Shown in pieces: positions 8,999 to 15,231 of a stretch of 64,000 nucleotides of DNA. The notes beneath the pieces are model-generated. The model was not told the origin of the DNA. It saw only the letters and a program-made list of their open reading frames with translations, and searched no databases. Source of the DNA: Mycolicibacterium austroafricanum (GTDB taxonomy: Bacteria; Actinomycetota; Actinomycetes; Mycobacteriales; Mycobacteriaceae); the NCBI RefSeq assembly GCF_902705885.1, contig NZ_CACSIP010000012.1, positions 162,882-226,881 on the forward strand, given 5' to 3'. The position numbers were made by a program, and so were the translations under genes. How positions within the stretch are numbered: position 1 is the stretch's first letter; each line of letters starts with the position of its first letter.

Positions 8999-9020
8999 TA
9001 GACTTTCAGAAATTATTGAA
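8999..9020. promoter_or_regulatory. MarR-type operator and -10 element in the divergent exporter/MarR region
   Basis: A 16-bp imperfect palindrome at 9005-9020, TTCAGAAATTATTGAA, is symmetric at 12 of 16 positions (TTCA..AATT..TGAA). It sits in an AT-rich island of otherwise very GC-rich DNA. The hexamer TAGACT at 8999-9004 fits an actinobacterial -10 box for the MarR gene, so a bound dimer would cover the transcription start. Length and symmetry fit MarR operators; the assignment is an inference. Confidence 0.5.
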
Positions 9021-9047
9021 GAGCATTCCGGGTGAGGAGCATTGGCT

Positions 9048-9506
9048 GTGTCAGGGGCGCCGCAATCGCAGCAGGCCGCCGAAGAGCTCGCGCTCGTCCT
9101 CACCAGCCACGGGCTGCAGCGGATGACCGCGCGAGTGCTGGCGACCCTGCTCTTCACCGAGCAGACCAGTGTGACCATGGCCGAACTCGGCGAGACGTTG
9201 CAGGCCAGTGCCGGATCGATCTCCGGGGCGCTGAAGATGCTCACCTCGGTCGGACTCGCCGAAAGGGTGCCGGTCCCGGGCAGCAGGCGCGAGCATTTCC
9301 GGCTTCCCCGTGATGCCTGGTCAGTGCTGTTCACCAGCAAGAACGAGACGATGCGGGCGATGCTGGAAGCGGCCGACGCGGGTCTGAAGGCCACCGAGGA
9401 GCAGGGTCCGGCCCGGGAGCGCCTCGCCGAGATGCGGGACTTCTACGGCTTTCTGATGGCCGAGATCCCGGCACTGCTGGACCGCTGGCACGAACAGCGG
9501 GGCTGA
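9048..9506 (+). CDS. MarR-family transcriptional regulator
   Basis: A 152-residue winged-helix regulator. The helix-turn-helix lies around residues 45-70, with TMAELGETLQASAGSISGAL followed by a wing rich in Arg (VPGSRREHF). The GTG at 9048 is chosen because GAGGAG (about 9034-9039) is 8 nt upstream; the in-frame TTG at 9042 would be only 2 nt from it. It is transcribed divergently from the ABC-2 exporter and probably represses both through the palindrome at 9005-9020. The inducer is unknown and is likely an exported substrate. Confidence 0.85.
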   Translation: MSGAPQSQQAAEELALVLTSHGLQRMTARVLATLLFTEQTSVTMAELGETLQASAGSISGALKMLTSVGLAERVPVPGSRREHFRLPRDAWSVLFTSKNETMRAMLEAADAGLKATEEQGPARERLAEMRDFYGFLMAEIPALLDRWHEQRG

Positions 9507-9519
9507 GGGGCACTACCGC

Positions 9520-10131
9520 TCACGGCGGCAGCAGCCCGATCTGCCGGTACACCGCCCGAAGGTAGCGGCGCATCTCGTCGACGTCGGGCGGGTCGGGTTG
9601 CAGCACCCGGTAGGTCACCGCACCCACCATCATGTCGATGGCCACGTCGACGTCGACGTCGACGTCGTCGGCGACCGTGCCCAGTTCGCGTGCCCGCGCG
9701 AGCAATGCTGCCGCCAGCTTGCGGCGCGGCAGGATGTAGCGCTGCCAGTAGGTGGACATCAGCTGCGGATGGCTCACCGCCGAACCGAACACCCTGGCGA
9801 CCAGAGCGCGGTACTGCACCGTGGTGACGGCGGCAGCGGCCCGGTCGATCGCGGCCTCCACGAGGGCATACGGTGATTCGGTGTCGACCGCTTCCTGGGA
9901 AGCCCATCCTGCTTCGTCGACGATCAGCGTCTCCATCGCGGCGGCGATCAGCTCTTCCTTGTTGGCCCACCGCCGGTAGATCGTCGGTTTGCCCACACCG
10001 GCCTTCTTGGCGATCTGCTCGATGCTGGTGCCTTCGACCCCGCGCTCGATGAACAGTTCCAGCCCGGCGCGCAGGATCGCCAGATCGGTGGCGCCGTCGC
10101 GGGGTCTCCCGCGGCCCGCTGGTGTCGTCAC
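9520..10131 (-). CDS. TetR-family transcriptional regulator
   Basis: A 203-residue TetR repressor. The N-terminal helix-turn-helix reads SIEQIAKKAGVGKPTIYRRW (about residues 34-53); the rest is a helical ligand-binding domain. The GTG start at 10131 overlaps the stop of the upstream monooxygenase gene (GTGA), so it is the second gene of that operon. It most likely autoregulates through the palindrome at 11648-11665 in front of the operon. A GTCGAC hexamer repeat near 9644-9665 encodes alternating Val-Asp residues. The ligand is probably the monooxygenase substrate or product. Confidence 0.87.
   Translation of the reverse strand: MTTPAGRGRPRDGATDLAILRAGLELFIERGVEGTSIEQIAKKAGVGKPTIYRRWANKEELIAAAMETLIVDEAGWASQEAVDTESPYALVEAAIDRAAAAVTTVQYRALVARVFGSAVSHPQLMSTYWQRYILPRRKLAAALLARARELGTVADDVDVDVDVAIDMMVGAVTYRVLQPDPPDVDEMRRYLRAVYRQIGLLPP
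9644..9665. repeat. GTCGAC hexanucleotide microsatellite in the TetR gene
   Basis: About three and a half head-to-tail copies of a GTCGAC hexamer within the ligand-binding domain. They encode a run of alternating Val and Asp. Copy-number change would stay in frame and add or remove two residues at a time. Confidence 0.7.
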
Positions 10132-11633
10132 CGCACCGTGCCGCTGGTCAAAGCCTTTGTGAGCCAACGGTTCAAGCTCGCAGCCTGACCGGCTTCCCCG
10201 CGCCAGGCCAGATGGCCGTCCGGACGGACCAGCATCACCTCGTCGTCTTCGCGGGTCAGGATCGTGACCAGCTCGCCGAGATGGCGGCGGGCCGCCTCGA
10301 CGCACGGGGTGGTCGGGGGCGTGCCGGGCGACAGCAGTGCCCAGTGCGCTCCCAACTCGCGGTGCAGCGTCGAAACCGTGCCATCGGTTCTGCGACAGGG
10401 CATGTCAGGGATCCGGTCACCAGGCCGGGGCTTTCGGCCGGTACCCCCCAGCGGCCCCTTGCGGTAGCTCACCCACAGCTGGGAAGCGGTGTAGGTGATC
10501 CAGCGCTGCACCGGCGCCGGGCCGAAGATGCGCGGCGCGACGTGGTCGCGCAGGAACCGGCCGACCGGGTTGCGGGCGACGTTGACCCGCGTCACCGCGC
10601 TGGTGCCACGCAGCACTCCGGTCGCCAACGGTCGACGTTCGGCCTCGTAGGTGTCGACGAGCGGGTCCGCGGCCCGGTTCTGTAGCACCAGAGCGAGTTT
10701 GAACGCGAGGTTCTCCGCGTCGCCGATACCGGTCAACATGCCCTGTCCGCCGAAGGGCGCATGCGCATGCGCGGCGTCCCCGGCGATCAGCACCCGCCCG
10801 CGACGGTAGGTGGTGGCCAGCCTGCGGTGCACGGTGAACACCGACAGCCACTCGGCGTCGCCGATGCGGACCGGGCGTCCGGTGCGCTCCGGGACGACCT
10901 GGCGGATGCGTTCGAGGATGTCACGCTCGCCCGGCTTTTCGTCGTACCCGGGGTCGTAGACGAACAGCCGCCACAGATCACCGCGGCCGTCGTCGTCGGG
11001 CATCGGCATCGCGCCGACGATCCCGGCGGGATGAACCCAGCCCGTGGTGCCGCCACGGTCGAGGTCCCAGTCCAGGTGCACGTCGGCCAGCAGGAAACGC
11101 TCGGAGAGCTTGACGCCCGGGAGATCGATGCCGGCCAGCCGGCGGGTGGTGCTCGAGGTGCCGTCGCAGCCCACGATCCAGCCCGCCCGAATCCGCGTGC
11201 CGTCCTGGAGTTCGGCCACTGCATGGTCGTGTTCCTGGTGCAGGGCGACCAGTCCGTTACCCCAGTGCGGGACGGTGCCGAGGTCGGCGAGACGGGCACG
11301 CAGCGCTGCCTCCACCTTGGCCTGGGACACCACCATCGGCGGCGCCGCGGTGCGCATCTTCGGGTCGCCGAACTCCAGGGTCATCAGCGGGCGCTCACCC
11401 AGGTAGTTGGTGATGCGCATGGCGCGCAGGGACTCGTCGGGCAGGGTCCCCAGCGCACCGATACGGCCCAGCACCTCCGACCCGCGGGCGTGCAGGAAGT
11501 TGGCCCGTGAGGTGGTGGCCGGACCGGGGGCGCGGTCGACGACCAGCACCGACACCCCTTGTGATCGCAGGCAGCACGCCAGCGTCAGCCCCGTCGGCCC
11601 CGCGCCCACCACCAGTACGTCGGCTGCGTCCAT
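10128..11633 (-). CDS. FAD-dependent monooxygenase (aromatic hydroxylase type)
   Basis: A 501-residue class A flavoprotein hydroxylase of the PheA/TfdB group, which inserts oxygen into a phenolic or polyketide-like aromatic ring using NAD(P)H. The sequence shows GAGPTGLTLA near residue 11 for FAD, a mid-protein DG segment (GCDGTSSTTRR) and the GD motif GRVLIAGDAAHAHAPFGGQG. The C-terminal 100 residues match the thioredoxin-like tail of these hydroxylases. ATG 11633 lies about one base downstream of the predicted transcription start, so the mRNA is probably leaderless. It is co-transcribed with the TetR gene. The substrate is unknown. Confidence 0.9.
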   Translation of the reverse strand: MDAADVLVVGAGPTGLTLACCLRSQGVSVLVVDRAPGPATTSRANFLHARGSEVLGRIGALGTLPDESLRAMRITNYLGERPLMTLEFGDPKMRTAAPPMVVSQAKVEAALRARLADLGTVPHWGNGLVALHQEHDHAVAELQDGTRIRAGWIVGCDGTSSTTRRLAGIDLPGVKLSERFLLADVHLDWDLDRGGTTGWVHPAGIVGAMPMPDDDGRGDLWRLFVYDPGYDEKPGERDILERIRQVVPERTGRPVRIGDAEWLSVFTVHRRLATTYRRGRVLIAGDAAHAHAPFGGQGMLTGIGDAENLAFKLALVLQNRAADPLVDTYEAERRPLATGVLRGTSAVTRVNVARNPVGRFLRDHVAPRIFGPAPVQRWITYTASQLWVSYRKGPLGGTGRKPRPGDRIPDMPCRRTDGTVSTLHRELGAHWALLSPGTPPTTPCVEAARRHLGELVTILTREDDEVMLVRPDGHLAWRGEAGQAASLNRWLTKALTSGTVR

Positions 11634-11640
11634 GGTGCAT

Positions 11641-11669
11641 ATATTAACGAAACGGTTCCGTAACGTAAA
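11641..11669 (-). promoter_or_regulatory. Leaderless promoter with embedded TetR operator
   Basis: On the minus strand a -35-like TTTACG (11669-11664) and a -10 TAATAT (11646-11641) are separated by exactly 17 bp. The ATG at 11633 falls where transcription would begin. The spacer holds an 18-bp palindrome at 11648-11665, CGAAACGGTTCCGTAACG, symmetric at 12 of 18 positions (CG..ACGG..CCGT..CG). This fits a TetR dimer site that would block RNA polymerase. The TetR gene is second in this operon, so autorepression is the simplest model. Confidence 0.6.
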
Positions 11670-11687
11670 GAGGCCGCGCCACCTTCT

Positions 11688-11750
11688 CGCCGGAACGGTA
11701 TTCCAGCAGGACTTTTGGGCGTGCGGGCCTGCTGGAATACCGTTCCGGCG
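11688..11750. repeat. Perfect 23-bp inverted repeat, terminator-like dispersed palindrome
   Basis: Two perfectly complementary 23-bp arms (11688-11710 and 11728-11750) are separated by 17 nt. The hairpin lies 7 bp beyond the crotonase stop on the minus strand and may end that transcript, although there is no U-tract. The core CCGGAACGGTATT also occurs at 15168 and 23032, so this is one member of a small repeat family rather than a simple terminator. Confidence 0.75.
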
Positions 11751-11757
11751 GGGGTTC

Positions 11758-12657
11758 TTACGGGTTGATCACGTGTGACGGGTCGGGGCGCCGCTCGGGA
11801 GGTGCCTGGCTGTAGTCACCCCACGGGCCGTCGCGACGTTCGACCGCGGTCCGCACCCCGGCGGTGGCGGCGGTGTTGATGAACCGCTCGGCGTCGGGGG
11901 TGTTGCGCATCAAGCCGTCGAGGATCCCGCCGAGCGTCTGGGTCGATGCCAGCCCCATGTTCTCGTAGGCCTGGTTGACGATGAGTTTCTGCGCCTGCAG
12001 TTGCGACAGGGGGATGGTCGCCAACCGGGCCGCGATCTCGGCCACCCGCGCCTCGAGCTGTTCGAACGGAACCGATTCGTTGATGAGTTCCACTGCGGCA
12101 GCCTCCTTTCCGGTGAGCGGTTCACCGGTCAGCGAGTGCCACTTCACCTTCGCCAGGGACAGCCGGTACAGCCACATGCCGGTCAGGTAGGCGCCCCACA
12201 TCCTGGCGTACGGCGTGCCGATGACGGCGTCGTCGCTGGCGATCACCAGGTCGGCGCACAACGCATAATCGCTGGCGCCGCCCACGCACCAGCCGTGCAC
12301 CTGCGCGATGACGGGCTTGGAGGCCCGCCAGATCGCCATGAACTTCTGCGTGGGCCCGGTCTCGCGGGCGCTCACCATGGCAAAATCCTTGCCAGGGTCC
12401 CACCGGCCGTCGGTGTTCATCGACTCACCCCAGTGCTGGAATCCGCCACCGAAGTCGTACCCGCCCGAGAACGCCCGCCCGGCGCCGCGCAGCACGATGA
12501 CCTTGACCGCCGGATCACGTTCGGCGAGCCCGATCGCCGCTTCGATCTCGTCGGGCATCGGGGGAACGATGGTGTTGAGGTGCTCGGGACGGTTCAAGGT
12601 GATTGTCGCTACCGGACCCTCGGCGCGATACAGCACGGTCTGAAAATCAGTCGCCAC
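11758..12657 (-). CDS. Crotonase / enoyl-CoA hydratase family protein
   Basis: A 299-residue crotonase-fold enzyme acting on acyl-CoA. The oxyanion-hole segments are AFSGGYDFGGGF and GWCVGGASDYALCADLVIAS, with the usual spacing. The protein is longer than a minimal hydratase because of an insertion around residues 75-100, and the second catalytic Glu of ECH enzymes is not obvious: ARMWGAYL occupies that region. It may therefore be an isomerase, hydrolase or other crotonase rather than a true hydratase. GTG 12657 is the likely start. It lies downstream of, but 94 bp from, the anti-sigma gene on the same strand. Confidence 0.85.
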   Translation of the reverse strand: MATDFQTVLYRAEGPVATITLNRPEHLNTIVPPMPDEIEAAIGLAERDPAVKVIVLRGAGRAFSGGYDFGGGFQHWGESMNTDGRWDPGKDFAMVSARETGPTQKFMAIWRASKPVIAQVHGWCVGGASDYALCADLVIASDDAVIGTPYARMWGAYLTGMWLYRLSLAKVKWHSLTGEPLTGKEAAAVELINESVPFEQLEARVAEIAARLATIPLSQLQAQKLIVNQAYENMGLASTQTLGGILDGLMRNTPDAERFINTAATAGVRTAVERRDGPWGDYSQAPPERRPDPSHVINP

Positions 12658-12751
12658 GGTTCAGTCCTACCTCCCCGGCCCCCGGGAGTCGAGCACGTAG
12701 GCGTACACGCTGTGGCTCGGCCCCAGCCAGGAACTGGCCCGGCTCGACCGG

Positions 12752-12991
12752 TTAGTGCAGGTTCTTGAACGCGTCGAGCAGCTTGCGGCGAAACGCAGGC
12801 TCGATCTCGTCGTAACCGATCGTGCCGAGCGTCGCCACGGTCGCCCGGAACTGCTGCAGGTAGCTCGCGCAGCCGTCGCATTCGAGAAGATGTTCGTCGA
12901 ACCGGGTCCGGGTGTCCGGATCCAGAGACCCGTCCAAGTAGGCGGTGATCAACTCGACGAGCTCGTCGCAGGCCATGTCTTCGTGGCTCAC
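12752..12991 (-). CDS. Zinc-binding anti-sigma factor (ZAS, RsrA/zf-HC2 type)
   Basis: A 79-residue anti-sigma factor expected to hold the adjacent ECF sigma factor inactive. It has a Cys at about residue 8 and the HLLECDGC motif (HxxxCxxC), the zinc-binding anti-sigma signature. In redox-sensing relatives such as RsrA and RshA, oxidation releases zinc and the sigma factor. GTG 12991 overlaps the sigma stop codon (GTGA), ensuring coupled synthesis; an internal ATG at 12976 is the alternative. Whether it senses thiol oxidation here is inferred from the motif and the DUF417 neighbour. Confidence 0.85.
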   Translation of the reverse strand: MSHEDMACDELVELITAYLDGSLDPDTRTRFDEHLLECDGCASYLQQFRATVATLGTIGYDEIEPAFRRKLLDAFKNLH

Positions 12992-13620
12992 ATCGCGTCC
13001 TTCAGATAGTCCTCGAGGGCTTGTCGTACGGCAGCCCGGCCGCGGTGCAACAGCACGCGCTGGTTGGCGACGCTGATGTCGAGCAGCTTTCGCACTTCGT
13101 CGGAGTCCATGTCGAGGACGTCGCGCAGGGTGACGACGATGCGTTGCCGTTCCGGGAGTCTGTCCAGTTCCCGGCGCGCCACTGCCATCAACTCCCCGCC
13201 CAGCACAGCGCCCTCGGGGGAGGTGGGGAACGCCGAGGGCGTCGAGTCGTCCGTCCAGTGGCCCGGCCACTCGTCGTCGCCGCCGCGGAACCGGGCCGGG
13301 TCGACGGTGCCGCCGGTGAAGGCGGCGATCTGCATGTCGCGGTCCTTGCGCTCCCGCATGCCGCGCTTCTTGGCGATGTTGATCATCACCGTGAACAACC
13401 ACGTGCGCAGAGACGACCGACCCTCGAAGGTGTCGATCCCCTTGATCAGCGCGACCCAGGCCTCCTGCACCACTTCCTCGGCGATCTCTCGGCTGGCGAC
13501 ATACCCGCGTGCCACCCGCAGCATCGCGGCGGTGTGCAGGTCGACGAGCTCCGCGAAGGCCGATTCGTCGCGCGCCCGCAGCGCGGCGATCAGGTCGGCC
13601 TCGTCCACAGATGTGGTCAT
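12988..13620 (-). CDS. ECF-type RNA polymerase sigma factor
   Basis: A 210-residue group IV sigma factor with region 2 (AEEVVQEAWVALIKGIDTFEGRSSLRTW, split around residue 60) and region 4 (DEVRKLLDISVANQRVLLHR) joined by a linker of about 40 residues. It is followed by an overlapping zinc anti-sigma gene and preceded, 22 bp upstream, by a DUF417 membrane protein gene, so all three form one operon. Target promoters cannot be deduced, and no GGAAC/GTT type autoregulatory promoter is obvious upstream of the operon. Confidence 0.92.
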   Translation of the reverse strand: MTTSVDEADLIAALRARDESAFAELVDLHTAAMLRVARGYVASREIAEEVVQEAWVALIKGIDTFEGRSSLRTWLFTVMINIAKKRGMRERKDRDMQIAAFTGGTVDPARFRGGDDEWPGHWTDDSTPSAFPTSPEGAVLGGELMAVARRELDRLPERQRIVVTLRDVLDMDSDEVRKLLDISVANQRVLLHRGRAAVRQALEDYLKDAM

Positions 13621-13642
13621 CTACGCGAGAGGGTAATACCGG

Positions 13643-14143
13643 TCAGCGCCGGGAACTGCGTAATGCGTCGGTCAGCGTCCACACCGCGACACCTAACAGC
13701 GCAACGTCCTTGATCAGGAACTGACCTGTCGACGACAGGACGGGGAAGCCGCCCGCTGATGCCTCGAACACCCCGGGTGTGGTGAACAGGAAACTCAGCG
13801 TCGCGACGAACAGGCCGACGGCGATGACGCTGCCCGCCATCGACACCCTGGGCCACCACGGTTTGACGGCGATCAGCGCTGCGGCGCCCAGTTCCAGCGC
13901 ACCGAGCGACAACGAGAACGTGCCGACGGAGAACACGTCGTAGACCCAACTCATGAATGGACTGTTGGAGACGAGCGGTGCGATCCCGTTGGCCTCGAAC
14001 TCGGTGAATTTCAGCGCACCGATCCACGCGATGACGACAACAAGCCCGTAGCGGGCGAGCCCCCCGCCCATTCGCTCCAGGGTGACCGGACCGGTTCGGT
14101 CGGTGGCGGGGTAGTGGGTGACATTCTTCGTGACGCCGGTCAT
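13643..14143 (-). CDS. DUF417 (YkgB/RclC-like) inner-membrane protein
   Basis: A 166-residue membrane protein with four hydrophobic helices and the family segments WIGALKFTEFEANGIAPLV and SPFMSW, closely resembling E. coli RclC/YkgB, which is induced by reactive chlorine. ATG 14143 is chosen because GAGAGGA sits 5-8 nt upstream; an ATG at 14161 lacks such a site. It is the first gene of an operon with an ECF sigma factor and a zinc anti-sigma factor, which points to an envelope oxidant response. The biochemical role of DUF417 is not established. Confidence 0.83.
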   Translation of the reverse strand: MTGVTKNVTHYPATDRTGPVTLERMGGGLARYGLVVVIAWIGALKFTEFEANGIAPLVSNSPFMSWVYDVFSVGTFSLSLGALELGAAALIAVKPWWPRVSMAGSVIAVGLFVATLSFLFTTPGVFEASAGGFPVLSSTGQFLIKDVALLGVAVWTLTDALRSSRR

Positions 14144-14200
14144 GACGATCCTCTCGGACACGGGTCCCGCTCTCAGACAGCGCGACCATCACGACGTAGT

Positions 14201-14219
14201 GCCCGCAGAGACGGCGGGC
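14201..14219 (-). terminator. Short GC hairpin after the lipoprotein/membrane operon
   Basis: Arms GCCCGC and GCGGGC with a 7-nt loop lie 2 bp beyond the stop of the small membrane protein gene (14221) on the minus strand. There is no U-tract, as is common for mycobacterial terminators. Confidence 0.4.
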
Positions 14220-14220
14220 G

Positions 14221-14532
14221 TTACATTCCCGGTGGCGGGTCGGGCTCGCGGTACGGGGCGTAAGCAGAGCGGATCTGCCCGCCGATCTTGAGGTGCGGAG
14301 TGCGGAAGTACGCCCAGCCCGTCATCAGGATCACCGTCGCGGCGACGAAGGCGAGGGAACTCTGGATGTCGGGCAGGCCGCCGAGGAACAGCAGCACTCC
14401 GCCGACGGCCGAGCCCGTCCAGTAGATCCGGCGTTTCACAGCGCGCTTGGGCAACTGCGCGGTGTCCTTCCCGGGGACGACGAAGGCGAGCACCAGTGCC
14501 AGAGCACCGGCGATCAACAACACCTCAGACAT
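14221..14532 (-). CDS. Small membrane protein of unknown function
   Basis: A 103-residue protein with three hydrophobic helices (about residues 4-20, 37-53 and 58-74) and a proline-rich tail ending EPDPPPGM. It follows the lipoprotein gene by 12 bp and is the last gene of the prolyl oligopeptidase operon. No family motif is recognised. Confidence 0.7.
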   Translation of the reverse strand: MSEVLLIAGALALVLAFVVPGKDTAQLPKRAVKRRIYWTGSAVGGVLLFLGGLPDIQSSLAFVAATVILMTGWAYFRTPHLKIGGQIRSAYAPYREPDPPPGM

Positions 14533-14544
14533 CGGCGTCCCTTC

Positions 14545-15231
14545 TCACTGCAGCAGCACCTGGAACCCGTCGACGATCTGCTGTGCGTCGTCCTGGTATG
14601 CCCGGTCGTCGTCGGTGGCCGCCTGGATCGTCAACGTCGCCAGGTAGGTGATGGTCCCGGTGCTGGCGACGACCGCATGCATGATGATCGGCCGTTCGGG
14701 GGCCGGGCCCATCGCCGGAGCGGTGTAATCGGTGGTCTCCGAGGGGAACCCGCAGGTGGTGTTGCTCTCGGTGCTGAGGTTGGACGCGCCCATCAGCTGA
14801 ACCAGGTTGGACCGGTTCTCGTCGAACACGGTCTCGGCGGGCGGGACGCCGCGCACCGATTCGAGGGTGACGACGGCGTTGGGGGCGAATCTGCCGGTGG
14901 CCAGGCGCGGCGCGACGATGGCGTAACGGATGACCTGGCTGTCCATCATGGAGTTGCGCTCCCAACCGGCCGGGATGGGGATCCGCAGTTGCGGCTCCCG
15001 AGCTCCCTTGGTCGGGATGTCGGCGAGAGGGGCAGAGACTTCGGCACACTCGCCGTCGCCGACTGTGGGCGCCGGGCCGGAGCCGGCCGCCGTCACCGCC
15101 GTACCCTGGATCTGCTGTGTGCAGCCGGTCAACAACAGCGCCACAGCCACGATGAGAGCCCCTGCGCCGGAACGGTATTCCAGCAGGCCCCATCGCGGTG
15201 TCCTGCTGCGTGGTGGCAATCCCGGCGTCAC
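14545..15231 (-). CDS. Lipoprotein, LpqN-like
   Basis: A 228-residue secreted lipoprotein. The hydrophobic core ALIVAVALLLTGC ends in a lipobox (LTGC) at about residue 36, so the mature protein would be anchored on the outer face of the membrane. The mature domain resembles the LpqN/LpqT family of mycobacterial lipoproteins. GTG 15231 overlaps the upstream peptidase stop (GTGA) and is the only in-frame start that leaves a full signal peptide. The n-region is unusually long because it is translated from a dispersed palindromic repeat (15164-15227). Family assignment is moderate, export is confident. Confidence 0.8.
   Translation of the reverse strand: MTPGLPPRSRTPRWGLLEYRSGAGALIVAVALLLTGCTQQIQGTAVTAAGSGPAPTVGDGECAEVSAPLADIPTKGAREPQLRIPIPAGWERNSMMDSQVIRYAIVAPRLATGRFAPNAVVTLESVRGVPPAETVFDENRSNLVQLMGASNLSTESNTTCGFPSETTDYTAPAMGPAPERPIIMHAVVASTGTITYLATLTIQAATDDDRAYQDDAQQIVDGFQVLLQ
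15164..15227. repeat. Decayed copy of the CCGGAACGGTATT palindrome, translated within the lipoprotein signal region
   Basis: The left arm (15164-15187) matches the arm of the hairpin at 11688-11750 almost completely. The right arm is eroded: CCTGCTG at 15202 and CCGGCG at 15222-15227 survive on either side of unrelated sequence. The copy ends exactly at the prolyl oligopeptidase stop and encodes residues of the lipoprotein n-region. Confidence 0.65.
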
